Positions 23,257 through 32,884 of a DNA stretch of 64,000 bases are shown in pieces. Location: contig NC_015914.1 of the NCBI RefSeq assembly GCF_000222485.1, forward strand, positions 1,674,001 to 1,738,000. The letters run 5' to 3'. The notes beneath the pieces were generated by a model. That model was not told the origin of the DNA, did no database searches, and saw only the letters and a list, made by a program, of their open reading frames with translations. This DNA comes from Cyclobacterium marinum DSM 745 (GTDB lineage: Bacteria > Bacteroidota > Bacteroidia > Cytophagales > Cyclobacteriaceae). A program made the position numbers and the translations under genes. Each line of letters opens with the position of its first letter. Position 1 is the first letter of the stretch.

Positions 23257-23985
23257 TTATTCATCTGGGTGGGTTTTTGAGGAATCCTTGACCAAGTACT
23301 TCAATTCCTCAAGTTCATTTGGGGTTAAATCACGCCATTTTCCTCTTGGCAGGTCCAGCTTAATATTCATGATTCGCACCCGCTTAAGGGCAACAACTTT
23401 ATATCCCAAATAATCGCACATCCTTCGGATCTGTCGGTTTAAACCTTGAGTAAGGATAATCCTAAATGTATCCTTTTTCATTTGCCTTACTTGACACTTT
23501 TGCGTTACAACTCCTAAAATAGGAACGCCATTACCCATTTTTTCTAAGAAATCTCCCTCAATGGGTTTGTTAACTTTTACGATGTATTCTTTTTCATGCG
23601 AATTCCCAGCCCTCAAAATCTTATTGACAATATCACCATCACTCGTGAGTAAAATCAGCCCTTCACTAGGTTTATCTAATCTACCAATATGAAAAATTCT
23701 TTGAGGATGATTAATATAATCTACTATATTATCTTTTTGACTGGTGTCAGTCGTACAAACGATCCCAACCGGCTTGTTGAAAGCAATATATACAGGCTGT
23801 TCTTTGGGAGCGCTTACCAGCTCGCCATCCACATGCACCTCATCACCCGGACTGATTTTGGTGCCCATTTCAGGCACTTTACCATTGATAGTCACCCTAT
23901 CTGCAGCAATCATCCGATCCGCTTCTCTTCTAGAGCAATAACCAATTTCACTTAAGTACTTGTTAATCCTGACTTCATTTTTCAC
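23257..23985 (-). CDS. rluF: 23S rRNA pseudouridine synthase, RluF type
   Basis: 242 residues. An N-terminal S4 RNA-binding domain ([19 protein letters not shown], about 5-23, then [18 protein letters not shown]) is followed by the RsuA-type catalytic domain with [18 protein letters not shown] (catalytic Asp near 100) and [18 protein letters not shown]. The KPVG(I)VCTTD block and length fit the RluF/RluB branch that modifies the peptidyl-transferase region of 23S rRNA. It is 16 bp after ddl on the same strand. The 256 bp downstream toward the accessory region are AT-rich and empty. Confidence 0.92.
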   Translation of the reverse strand: MKNEVRINKYLSEIGYCSRREADRMIAADRVTINGKVPEMGTKISPGDEVHVDGELVSAPKEQPVYIAFNKPVGIVCTTDTSQKDNIVDYINHPQRIFHIGRLDKPSEGLILLTSDGDIVNKILRAGNSHEKEYIVKVNKPIEGDFLEKMGNGVPILGVVTQKCQVRQMKKDTFRIILTQGLNRQIRRMCDYLGYKVVALKRVRIMNIKLDLPRGKWRDLTPNELEELKYLVKDSSKTHPDE

Positions 23986-24001
23986 TATCCTTCGGTTTAT
24001 A

Positions 24002-24991
24002 TTAACGCCACATTTCTTCTATCAACTCCGTATAGAACGTTTTAAGGCTCATCCCTACTGCCTTCACCTGCTGGGAAATCAGACTTGTTTCGGTTTGTCC
24101 AGGCACCGTATTAATTTCAATAAAATAGAATTTATCCGTCTTGGTCTCCAAGAAATAATCCATTCTCACTGCACCTTTACAATTCAATGTTTGGTAAACA
24201 TTTTCTGCTATTTTCTTCACCTGAACTGCATCTCTTTCATCCATTCTGCCCGGGGTAATTTCTTCTGAAACTCCAGGCTGGTACTTGGCTTCAAAGTCAA
24301 AAAATTCTTTTGAACTGATAATTTCAGTGGAAGGAAGAACCATGATCTTGCCATTGGTTTTATATATTCCAATAGAAAATTCTCTGCCACTTACAAATTC
24401 CTCTACCATCACCTGAGTATCTTCTTTAAAAGCCAAGTCCAAGGCATGAGATAATTCCTCAGCACTTTTCACTTTGCTCATACCGATACTACTGCCTCCA
24501 TTGTTTGGTTTAACAAATATGGGCAACCTTAACTCTTCAAGCAGTTCGTTGGCTAGCCCGGGTTTATTGGCAAATAACTGAACCGACTTTGCCACATGTA
24601 AATCAGGAATTTCAGAGACAATCTTTTTTGTATAGGCCTTGTTCATGGTAATGGAAGATGTCAATGCATCACAAGTTGTATAAGGTATGCCGAGCATATC
24701 AAAATACCCTACTAATTTACCATCCTCTCCCGGGGAACCATGAATTATATTAAACACTCCGTCAAAAGTGAGTTTTTTTCCGTTCTTTACGACAAAGAAT
24801 CCATTCAAGTCTAAGGGTAATTTTGTACCATCCTCTTCCTCCAAGTACCAATTATTGGGATAAATATGGATTTTATGCACCTCAAAACGATCCTTATCAA
24901 GGTGTTGAGCAACAACAGCAGCACTTTTTTCTGACACCACAGACTCCCCTGTATAGCCACCCATCACTAATGCAATTTGCTTTTTATTCAT
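24002..24991 (-). CDS. ddl: D-alanine--D-alanine ligase
   Basis: 329 residues, the ATP-grasp ligase that makes D-Ala-D-Ala for peptidoglycan. N-terminal [15 protein letters not shown] carries the Glu/Ser substrate residues. The central [17 protein letters not shown] is the Ddl variant of HGxxGEDG. ATP-binding blocks are [13 protein letters not shown] and [13 protein letters not shown], and the metal/D-Ala site is [12 protein letters not shown] near 295. It acts in the cytoplasm. The ATG start has an A-rich upstream region. It is likely transcribed with rluF. Confidence 0.95.
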   Translation of the reverse strand: MNKKQIALVMGGYTGESVVSEKSAAVVAQHLDKDRFEVHKIHIYPNNWYLEEEDGTKLPLDLNGFFVVKNGKKLTFDGVFNIIHGSPGEDGKLVGYFDMLGIPYTTCDALTSSITMNKAYTKKIVSEIPDLHVAKSVQLFANKPGLANELLEELRLPIFVKPNNGGSSIGMSKVKSAEELSHALDLAFKEDTQVMVEEFVSGREFSIGIYKTNGKIMVLPSTEIISSKEFFDFEAKYQPGVSEEITPGRMDERDAVQVKKIAENVYQTLNCKGAVRMDYFLETKTDKFYFIEINTVPGQTETSLISQQVKAVGMSLKTFYTELIEEMWR

Positions 24992-25287
24992 TTTAAAAGA
25001 TTATAATTTATGCGAATTACAAGATTATTATGTAAAGAAAATGATAAATATTTTATTTGATGAACAATTCAACACGGAATTGTTTCACTTCAATGATTCG
25101 ACTGAATCAAGTCCTGCAATCTTTTTCCTATTTCAGCTGAAGACCAGCACTAAAAATGGAAAAAGTTGCTAAAATTAGGTTCATGTAATAATTTTTTAAT
25201 TATATTTCGTGCATTGTTTCAAAGCTTAAAGCTTTTATTTTTCTTAAATTTTTGAATCATTTTTAATTTTTTAGCTGATTTAATTGA

Positions 25288-28200
25288 ATGAACGCTTTCA
25301 ATCAAATTTTTACTGGGAAATTCATCTCCTTTATTTTGATGGGCTTGTTTTTTTGGCTGGCAGCCCCCTTTTTAGGAAATGCACAAAACGACAACAGAAT
25401 CCCCTTTAAACATAGAGTAGGCAACTCCGCCCCCGATGACAATATTTTCCACATCAGAGGTGATTTTACCTTGATAGGAAACACCAATATCACAATGGCT
25501 AACTACTCCACTTCTTCGGAAAACTCTCTGAATGACATGAGATTTGTGGACATTGATGGAGACCCTCACACCTTTAATTCTTCAGAAGCAACCCTGTTGT
25601 TCTCCGGTGAAAATGGGGCCGATCCCAATTGTACTGAAATTGTATATGCCGGCCTTTACTGGGCCGGAAAATCCAACATCGGGCAAGGACTTAGCTTCGA
25701 CCTTACAGAAAATATTACCTCAACTGAACTTACTGAAGTGGATCAAGAGCAACTTATTTTACCGGAGGAAACCATTGAACACAGCTCCTATACCATGTCT
25801 TATTACATGGACTTTGATGAAAAAGGAATGCTATTTCCTTACTATTACTTTGGCTCCCCGGAATCTCAACCGCTTACCTTTGCCTACCTCAATGATTCTT
25901 TAGGCAAAATACTTTATCGTTTTGGCAATGAAGAATGGAATGAAGTGGAAAATATATCCACAACTGACTCAGCCGGCTTATCTAAAGCTACCTTTGACCC
26001 CATTGAATTTGAAGAGAATGGGGTAACTTTCTCTATCCATACTTTACATCGCTCAATGACTTCAGACATGGATGACATTGGTCCAAAAGATTTTAATGTT
26101 GGCTTAAAATCTTTTGGAAGTTATTATCCTATTTATCCCCATACCGTAAATTTTGACAAACGTAAAGTAAAATTCAAAGGGCCGGGTGCGAGCGAGTACA
26201 CTGAAATAACCGCTCAGGGAAACAGCATCCTCTATCCTCATAATGAATTGGAAGACATCTATGTTGGCTATGCTGATGTAACTGAACTTGTTAAAAAGCA
26301 TGGCGCGGGGAACTATACCTTGGCTGATTTGGCATTGGTGGAAGGGGTAGGGAACCAAACAGGCTATACCGGCAACTGGGGAATGGTGGTAATCTACCAA
26401 AACTCAAAAATGGATTGGCGGGACATCAGTGTTTTTGACGGGTATTCTTTTGTCCAGTCTTTGGATGGAGAAGAACATATCGGAGAAGTTGAAATTACAG
26501 GCTTTGAAACCATTAACCAAGGGCCGGTTCGGTTAAAATTAGGCATAATGGCTGCAGAGGGTGACAAATCAATTAAAGGAGATTTTCTACAGATTAGAAA
26601 TCAGGAAAACAAATGGGCTCCATTGTACCACCCCAAATCTGTCAGTTCAAATTTCTTCAATTCCTCCATTTACAGCCCGGTTCCAGACCAAGAGGGCAAT
26701 TTAGTAGAGAGTCCTAGAAACCCAAATTTGGAGCACAATACCGGTGCCGATATACTTCAATGGGAGGTTCCCAATCCCAACAATTCCATTATTACCAATA
26801 AACAGAATTCCTTTCGCTTTCGCTATGGCACCAATCAGGATGTATATGCCATTTATGCTTTTGCTTTTTCAGTTCCTTCCTATATTCCGGAGATTCAAGC
26901 ATACAACCATATTAAATCAATCGATGGCAAGCCGGTGGAAGAAGACCCTACAGTGGAACCGGGGCAAGAAATAACCTATAACCTTGACATCTCAAACCTA
27001 GGTACTGAAAGTTCTTTGGACAATAAGGTTATTATCCCAATGCCACCCACCGCTACTTTTGTCAATGCCAGTCAAGTGCCTCAAGATATTGGGACGATCA
27101 CTTTTGATGCCGACATGGGGTTGTTCGGAGCTGTCATTTGGGAAATAAATGAGCTTCCGCAGATGGAAAACCCTGATGAGACCATCATTACCTTGGAATA
27201 CACCTTAAAACTTTCAGAAGATTGTTTTTTTTGGGCCAATAACAATTGTGAAATTAAAATCTCCATAGATGGGAGCATGTCGGGCATGGGAGCGATCTCC
27301 AATCACAATTTTTCCAATTTACCTTTTATTCAAGGATTTATGAAGGACAATTGCTCAGGAGAAGCCATTTATGGGCCTTTGGAAATCCCAATAACAGGCA
27401 AAGCGGAATTTGCTGCAACACATTGTAATTCTCAAGTTGATTTTCCAAGTTTAGGTCCAATTGAACTTCCTGATTTCTGCCAAGGTGATGCTCCGGTAGA
27501 TTTAAATTCATTTGTCTCTCCCAGTCAAAAGGGTTATTCTATTTATTATTTTATGGAAGAAGAAGGTGGAGAAGCCATTCCTTCCTATCAGGTCAATACC
27601 GCTCATGTTGGTTCAGAGCAAATTTGGGTTGCCGAAGGCCCTTCAAAAAACTGCACCGGAATACGCAGCCTCTTAACCATAAATGTAGTAAAAAAAGCAA
27701 GTCCTCCAGGCGTTCGGAACCAGACAATTTGCCAATTTTCAACTACCAATACATTTGAGATATTTAATATTAATGAACATGAGCTCCACTATTATCCTGA
27801 CAATGATCCCTCAAGTGATCCATTAACTGAAGTTCCTGTTATTGATCCTGATAAGATAGGAGTTTACACTGTTTGGGTATGTCATTCAAAGGAGGGGGTA
27901 TGTGATAGCCCACGCGTGCCGGTAAGTATCACAGTGGAAGATTGTAGCTACCAACCAGACATAAACCTAGATAAATCTGTTGACAAGGAGCATTACAGTC
28001 AAGTAAACGACACCATTACTATTTCTTTGGTAGTCAGCAACCCACGTAAAGTACCTCTGGTAGATGTAAAAGTTCATGATGACCTTACCAACGAGGTTTG
28101 GACCATTCCCTACCTCGACATTATGGAAAGCCAAACTTTTACTGTAAGTTACGTTACCACACAGCAGGATATTGATAGAGGATATATTAACAGTATCTCC

Positions 28201-29571
28201 AGCGTTACGGCCAATCCAATAATTGGAGGGTTTGTGCATGATACTGAAATTGAAAAAATAGAAGCCTTGATTTATGCGGACGGCTTTCTTTTCAATGAAA
28301 TCACCACTACACCAGAACCTTGCCCACCTCCTGATGAGGCAATGGGCACCCTTCATATACGGTTCCCGGGATATATCCCCCAAACAGGCCGCTATTTATT
28401 GGTAAAGAAAGAAAATAATCAGGAGTATACAGGTAATTTTCAAAACCTAATTCACATAAAGGTGGCAGTTCCACATGGGCAGTATTCTGTCAAAATATGG
28501 GATGTTAACGAAAATTTACTAGAGGTAAAAGGAAGTTTTACAGTAGAAAAAAAAGCCTTTGTAGCCTTCAATGTACCGGCAGAAATCAATGCCTGTTTCC
28601 CATACGAACTAATTCCTGAAAGCGCATTCCAACTAGATTACTTTCTAGAAGATCCAGATGGAAAACCTGTTAACCAAAACAATCAGGGAGGCTTTCCTCT
28701 TTCCGCGTCAGGTACTTACGAAATTACAGGTACTGATCCTAGTGGTCAACTTTGCCCTATAGTGAAGCGTTTTGATGCCAATATCACCATGCCTTTGGAT
28801 GTGGAAATGGAACTGGCTCCTTTTTGTAAGGAAGATGTTTTCACAACCCTTATTTTGCGAAAGGACATAACCGGGCTGGAAGTAAAATGGTACAGGCTCC
28901 TTTCGGAGGAGTCAATTCACTTGCAAACATATGACAACAACACAACCCTGACCATTCAGGAAGCGGGCTTATACACCGTTACCTTAACCAATAAAGAAGG
29001 TTGCATGGTAGGCCGTGGACAAATGGAAGTCAGCAAGTCATTTTCGGAGATGCCCCAGTTGGAGAAACTGTATTCAATTTGCCCGGAAAACAAAAGAGAG
29101 GTATTAATCGATATCGGCCAAGGATTTTCAGCCAGTCAATGGTACTTAAACGGAAAATTTGTTGGCACAGGGGATGTGTTTTCTCCAAATATTGCCGGAT
29201 TTTATAACCTTTTGGCCATTGATGAACAAGGTTGTTCCTTTTCGGTAGATTTTGAAGTGGAGGAAGTATGCGAAGCCAGGGTTCTATTTCCCAATGCCAT
29301 GCTTCCCGATGACCCTGAGAAGGCTTTTACTGTTTTTGCGAATAACCTTATCTCCGAAATTGAGGTTTTCATACACAACCGATGGGGAGCGTTGATTTAT
29401 TATTGTGAAGACAAAAACCTTCAAGGGAATCAGGCCTCCACCTGCCTATGGAATGGATACTACAACAACCAAAAAGTCCCGGGAGGAGGCTATTCCGTAA
29501 CGATCCAATATGTAACTAAAAAAGAGAAAGAAGCACATACAGTAAAAGGCATAATTACGGTTATTGAGTAG
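25288..29571 (+). CDS. Large secreted protein with CHU_C (T9SS-type) C-terminus
   Basis: 1427 residues. A signal peptide ends near residue 33 (FLGNAQ). The first 500 residues hold beta-rich regions with no name I can assign (EIVYAGLYWAGKSN near 112 recalls proteins with DUF11-like domains). Near 930-1010 a DUF11-like unit is visible (VSNPRKVPLVDVKVHDDL). Shorter Ig/PKD-like units follow with spaced cysteines (DFCQGDAPVDLNSFV, TICQFSTTN). The last 100 residues match the gliding-motility-associated CHU_C tail: LFPNAMLPDD, VFIHNRWGALIYY, WNGYYNNQKVPGG. The protein should be exported by the type IX system to the cell surface. Function, perhaps adhesion, is inferred. 296 bp of AT-rich noncoding DNA precedes it. 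Confidence 0.85.
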   Translation: MNAFNQIFTGKFISFILMGLFFWLAAPFLGNAQNDNRIPFKHRVGNSAPDDNIFHIRGDFTLIGNTNITMANYSTSSENSLNDMRFVDIDGDPHTFNSSEATLLFSGENGADPNCTEIVYAGLYWAGKSNIGQGLSFDLTENITSTELTEVDQEQLILPEETIEHSSYTMSYYMDFDEKGMLFPYYYFGSPESQPLTFAYLNDSLGKILYRFGNEEWNEVENISTTDSAGLSKATFDPIEFEENGVTFSIHTLHRSMTSDMDDIGPKDFNVGLKSFGSYYPIYPHTVNFDKRKVKFKGPGASEYTEITAQGNSILYPHNELEDIYVGYADVTELVKKHGAGNYTLADLALVEGVGNQTGYTGNWGMVVIYQNSKMDWRDISVFDGYSFVQSLDGEEHIGEVEITGFETINQGPVRLKLGIMAAEGDKSIKGDFLQIRNQENKWAPLYHPKSVSSNFFNSSIYSPVPDQEGNLVESPRNPNLEHNTGADILQWEVPNPNNSIITNKQNSFRFRYGTNQDVYAIYAFAFSVPSYIPEIQAYNHIKSIDGKPVEEDPTVEPGQEITYNLDISNLGTESSLDNKVIIPMPPTATFVNASQVPQDIGTITFDADMGLFGAVIWEINELPQMENPDETIITLEYTLKLSEDCFFWANNNCEIKISIDGSMSGMGAISNHNFSNLPFIQGFMKDNCSGEAIYGPLEIPITGKAEFAATHCNSQVDFPSLGPIELPDFCQGDAPVDLNSFVSPSQKGYSIYYFMEEEGGEAIPSYQVNTAHVGSEQIWVAEGPSKNCTGIRSLLTINVVKKASPPGVRNQTICQFSTTNTFEIFNINEHELHYYPDNDPSSDPLTEVPVIDPDKIGVYTVWVCHSKEGVCDSPRVPVSITVEDCSYQPDINLDKSVDKEHYSQVNDTITISLVVSNPRKVPLVDVKVHDDLTNEVWTIPYLDIMESQTFTVSYVTTQQDIDRGYINSISSVTANPIIGGFVHDTEIEKIEALIYADGFLFNEITTTPEPCPPPDEAMGTLHIRFPGYIPQTGRYLLVKKENNQEYTGNFQNLIHIKVAVPHGQYSVKIWDVNENLLEVKGSFTVEKKAFVAFNVPAEINACFPYELIPESAFQLDYFLEDPDGKPVNQNNQGGFPLSASGTYEITGTDPSGQLCPIVKRFDANITMPLDVEMELAPFCKEDVFTTLILRKDITGLEVKWYRLLSEESIHLQTYDNNTTLTIQEAGLYTVTLTNKEGCMVGRGQMEVSKSFSEMPQLEKLYSICPENKREVLIDIGQGFSASQWYLNGKFVGTGDVFSPNIAGFYNLLAIDEQGCSFSVDFEVEEVCEARVLFPNAMLPDDPEKAFTVFANNLISEIEVFIHNRWGALIYYCEDKNLQGNQASTCLWNGYYNNQKVPGGGYSVTIQYVTKKEKEAHTVKGIITVIE

Positions 29572-29776
29572 TATAATGCTAGCTGTGGTAGTATGAGAAA
29601 AAATCTACACGACATAGGAAAGGTGCTCATCCCTCGATCACACGATCACCTCATCACCCCATCACCCCATCTTGAAAAACTTATCAATAATGTTTAAGTA
29701 ATATAATTTAGATGGTAACTTTGAACCTTTCAGCTATTTTTTAGCTAAAATTTTAAACCTACCTTATTTTAAACCC
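29572..29776. other. Intergenic region with short direct repeats
   Basis: 205 bp. Around 29640-29672 the sequence repeats CATCACCCC and related ATCAC units. No gene or terminator is seen. The promoter of the next gene lies at its right end. Confidence 0.5.
29693..29723 (+). promoter_or_regulatory. Candidate promoter of the PNGase F-like gene
   Basis: TAACTTTG at 29716-29723 matches the Bacteroidota -7 box TAnnTTTG exactly. TTTA lies 19 bp upstream in place of TTTG. The expected start of RNA is about 45 bp before the ATG. Confidence 0.6.
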
Positions 29777-31696
29777 ATGAAGCAATTCCTACTGATAGGC
29801 TTTTTTTCCTTTTTATTCACTTCATTTGTTTGGGCAGTTCAAGGAGACACCTTAGAAATTATTAGTCATGATGCCATCACTGTAGTGACGAACCCATCAA
29901 AAGGAGCCAATACTTATACAGAGTGGGCCGTATTTCCCGACAAGGAGGTGCCTATTCGAAAAATCGTTATGAAAATCAAATTTGCATGTCCTGACGATAT
30001 GCGTTGTGCAGACTGGGATTACCTGGACCATATTACCATTAAAAGAACAGGGGGAATAGCAGGAGAGTTACAGGATTTTGAAATAGGAAGAATGCTAACA
30101 CCCTATGGCGGTGCATTCGGGGAAGATTGGGAATTTGATTGGCAAGTGGATGTTACAGATTTTTCCCTATTATTAAGAGATAGCGTTGAACTGGAATACA
30201 AGCACACCGGCTATGAGCCCAATAATGACCGAGGATGGAAAGTCACAGTAGCCTTTGATCTTATCAGAGGTCAACCTACCATGGAACCTATTTCCATTAC
30301 CAAAATATACGATGGCTCATTTACTTATGGAGACAAGGAAAAACCGATTGAAAAAGCTTTGATACCCGTCCAATTTACTTCAGAAAAAGAAGCCGCTATG
30401 GGAAGGTTACGAATCCTTCAAACCGGCCATGGAATGGATAGACCTGATGGATGTGGAGAGTTTTGCAATAAATACAGGGATTTCATTTTGGATGAAAAAC
30501 TTGTCGCCAGTCGCCAAATCTGGAAACAATGCGGTAATAACCCTCTCTACCCTCAAGCAGGAACATGGATTTTCGACCGTGCTAACTGGTGTCCCGGAGA
30601 CCTTATCCAACCTGATTTATATGATTTCCCCATTGCAAAACCCCAACATACCGTTCAGTTAAAAATGGAGGATTACAGCTCTCCTAAACCCAGTGCCAAT
30701 GAACTAATTGCTGCCTACCTCATACAATACAAAGCTTACAGAAAGAAAAATGATGTTACCATTGAGGACGTTATTATCCCTTCAAACAAAGCCATTTATA
30801 GCAGGTTAAACCCTGCAGCCTTTGGTCCTACCATAGTAATCAAAAATAACGGGGCAGAACCTTTAACTCAGCTAAGCATTAATCACGGGCAAAAAGGACA
30901 AGAAAATAATAAGTATTTCTGGAAAGGCATGCTCATGCCGGGAGAAATGGACACAGTCAAAATGCCGGGACTTATCCCTCAAAAAGGCACACTGACCTAT
31001 CAATTTGAACTCAAAAAACCGAATGGGAGAAAAGATGCTTCAAGACAGGACAATTTTATTTATGCTTCCTATAGTCAAACTCCCGTCCATGACTCTACTT
31101 TAATTTTTCATTTGGAAACCAACAAGAAGCCCGAAGACAATGCCTATAAACTCATAGATGCTGAGGGAAATATCCTTTACCAAAGAGAGGTGGGCACTTT
31201 GGTTGCTGACACCATTTACAAAGACACCTTACAATTGAGCAAAGGGGCTTATCAATTGTTGTTCAAGGACGTGAGTGGTGATGGCCTGGAATTTTGGTAT
31301 AAAACAAAGGCGGGAAGAGGCAAGTCCATCTTACTTAATGCGCAGGGCGAAATTGTCAAAAGCTTTAACTCTGATTTCGGAAGCAGCATCACTTATAACT
31401 TTACAGTGGGGGATACACCTGACTCTATTATGGAAAATGAAATTTCCCTAGGGGTATTCCCTACCCGAACAAAAGATTTTACTTACTTCGATTTTTTATC
31501 AAACAATCCTGAAGAGGTCCTTATCAAGCTGATAAGAGATCCCGGAGGGGAGGTGGTGGAAGAGCATCTTTACAGAGATTTCAAAGAAGGCAGGCTCACC
31601 TTTGATCTAAGCAGGTATCCAAAAAGCAGGTATTTTTTCCGTGTTTTTGTAAATGACAAGGTAGTCTATAATAAAAGGCTAAGGGTGAAGGAGTAA
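29777..31696 (+). CDS. PNGase F-like secreted protein with T9SS-type tail
   Basis: 639 residues with a signal peptide (about 1-21). The segment CPDDMRCADWDYLDHITIK (about 73-91) matches the start of the peptide-N-glycosidase F fold, and GHGMDRPDGCGEFCNKY near 215 resembles its cysteine-bearing second domain. The last 90 residues (from SLGVFPTRTKDFTYFDF) look like a type A secretion sorting domain. PNGase F removes N-linked glycans from glycoproteins; this larger relative may do so or only bind them. It follows another surface protein gene but has its own promoter. Family call is fair; the catalytic residues were not verified one by one. Confidence 0.75.
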   Translation: MKQFLLIGFFSFLFTSFVWAVQGDTLEIISHDAITVVTNPSKGANTYTEWAVFPDKEVPIRKIVMKIKFACPDDMRCADWDYLDHITIKRTGGIAGELQDFEIGRMLTPYGGAFGEDWEFDWQVDVTDFSLLLRDSVELEYKHTGYEPNNDRGWKVTVAFDLIRGQPTMEPISITKIYDGSFTYGDKEKPIEKALIPVQFTSEKEAAMGRLRILQTGHGMDRPDGCGEFCNKYRDFILDEKLVASRQIWKQCGNNPLYPQAGTWIFDRANWCPGDLIQPDLYDFPIAKPQHTVQLKMEDYSSPKPSANELIAAYLIQYKAYRKKNDVTIEDVIIPSNKAIYSRLNPAAFGPTIVIKNNGAEPLTQLSINHGQKGQENNKYFWKGMLMPGEMDTVKMPGLIPQKGTLTYQFELKKPNGRKDASRQDNFIYASYSQTPVHDSTLIFHLETNKKPEDNAYKLIDAEGNILYQREVGTLVADTIYKDTLQLSKGAYQLLFKDVSGDGLEFWYKTKAGRGKSILLNAQGEIVKSFNSDFGSSITYNFTVGDTPDSIMENEISLGVFPTRTKDFTYFDFLSNNPEEVLIKLIRDPGGEVVEEHLYRDFKEGRLTFDLSRYPKSRYFFRVFVNDKVVYNKRLRVKE

Positions 31697-31701
31697 TATA
31701 A

Positions 31702-31727
31702 TTGGTCCTCATCTGCCCGAAGACCAA
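31702..31727 (+). terminator. Possible terminator after the PNGase F-like gene
   Basis: TTGGTC (31702-31707) pairs with GACCAA (31722-31727); the tail AGTTATTTAATTT is only partly T-rich. Six pairs, moderate. Confidence 0.4.
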
Positions 31728-31753
31728 AGTTATTTAATTTAGTTAAATACGAA

Positions 31754-31781
31754 AAGGCCATCTTTTAACATGGATGGCCTT
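31754..31781. terminator. Bidirectional terminator between convergent genes
   Basis: AAGGCCATC (31754-31762) and GATGGCCTT (31773-31781) form a perfect stem; A and T tracts lie on either side. It separates the PNGase F-like gene (plus) and the propeller gene (minus). Confidence 0.8.
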
Positions 31782-31807
31782 TCTATTTACTTATGAAAAA
31801 TCCTCTG

Positions 31808-32875
31808 TTAAATCCTTTCCAGCTTTACCGGATAGGTTTTTTGTGAGGCCCATTGAGGAACATAAATATTTTCATCCCTGTCTACACATACATCATGGGG
31901 GTGCATAAAACCTTGGAAACTCATGTCTTTTCGCTGTTCCTGAAGTTCTCCGTTTACATATTCAGGTGCCGTTCCTCCCGGAGTGGAAACTACCCGGTCA
32001 TTTTTATCCAAGACGGTGATATAACCAGAGTTGGGATAAGCCTGTGTGGTACTTCTATACACCGCAGCATAAACGTTATCTCCTCTCAAAACAGGTCTAC
32101 AAACAAATGAGCCTGGAGTAGGGATGGTCTTGATGTACTTCCCATCCAAAGTAAAACGCTTGTACTGCATATTCCCCCTGTCAGTAATAAGCAAGGTAGG
32201 GTTGTTTTTATCTCTGGTATCTACCAATATACCATGACAACAGTTGAAGGTTTCGTTGGTCTCTCCCTTTCCTCCAAACTGTCGGATCAATTCACCCTTG
32301 GCATTGTACTGAGTAACGTAATTTTTGCCATAGCCATCCACAATATAGATGTCTCCATTGGCAGGATTTATGGCTGTTTCTGTAGGAACAAATTGTTTGG
32401 GATACTCATAATTACCTGTTTCTCTGGGGTAATCCATCACCATAATTTCTCTGCCTTTTAGGTCAGTTTTGATCACCTGACTTCGGGTATTGTCGGCAAT
32501 ATAAAGAAACTCTTCTCCTCCTTCATCACTGATAGTAAGTCCATGCGCACCGGGATAAGTACTTCCCCATGTTTCCAGCAACTTTCCGGACTTGTCATAA
32601 ATAATCACATTGTTTTTGGTCTCATTGGTCAAAAGGATTAACCTTCCTTTTGCATCTTCTACCATTTCATGGCAGTCATTGACAGGGTTTTTGGCGGGAT
32701 CTAAATTGCCCCATCCTTCTATGACCTTATATTGATGAGAGCCATGCCCCAGTATGGTTTCTTTTTTCATGCCGTAGCTTTTATTTACAATAATATTGGG
32801 AACCACTGCTCCTGCAAACAGCGTCAGTCCCGATTTCTTTAAGAATTCTCTTCTTGGATTTGGGTTTTCTTTCAT
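31808..32875 (-). CDS. Tat-exported NHL/six-bladed beta-propeller protein
   Basis: 355 residues. It begins with a twin-arginine leader: PRREFLKKSGLTLFAGAVVP. The body has repeated propeller blades of the NHL type, each ending like GHGLTISDEGGEEFLYIADN, AINPANGDIYIVDGYGKNYV, MHPHDVCVDRDENIYVP. Such proteins often sit in the periplasm as a scaffold or as lactonase- or lyase-like enzymes. It lies 9 bp after the DUF1501 gene on the same strand and probably belongs to the same operon (DUF1549/1553, DUF1501, propeller). Catalytic role unknown. Confidence 0.82.
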   Translation of the reverse strand: MKENPNPRREFLKKSGLTLFAGAVVPNIIVNKSYGMKKETILGHGSHQYKVIEGWGNLDPAKNPVNDCHEMVEDAKGRLILLTNETKNNVIIYDKSGKLLETWGSTYPGAHGLTISDEGGEEFLYIADNTRSQVIKTDLKGREIMVMDYPRETGNYEYPKQFVPTETAINPANGDIYIVDGYGKNYVTQYNAKGELIRQFGGKGETNETFNCCHGILVDTRDKNNPTLLITDRGNMQYKRFTLDGKYIKTIPTPGSFVCRPVLRGDNVYAAVYRSTTQAYPNSGYITVLDKNDRVVSTPGGTAPEYVNGELQEQRKDMSFQGFMHPHDVCVDRDENIYVPQWASQKTYPVKLERI

Positions 32876-32884
32876 GGGTGTAAT

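Noticed and set aside
29640..29672. Possible short tandem regulatory repeat (CATCACCCC)
   Set aside because: Only two or three imperfect units, with no partner elsewhere; kept only as a note on the intergenic region.
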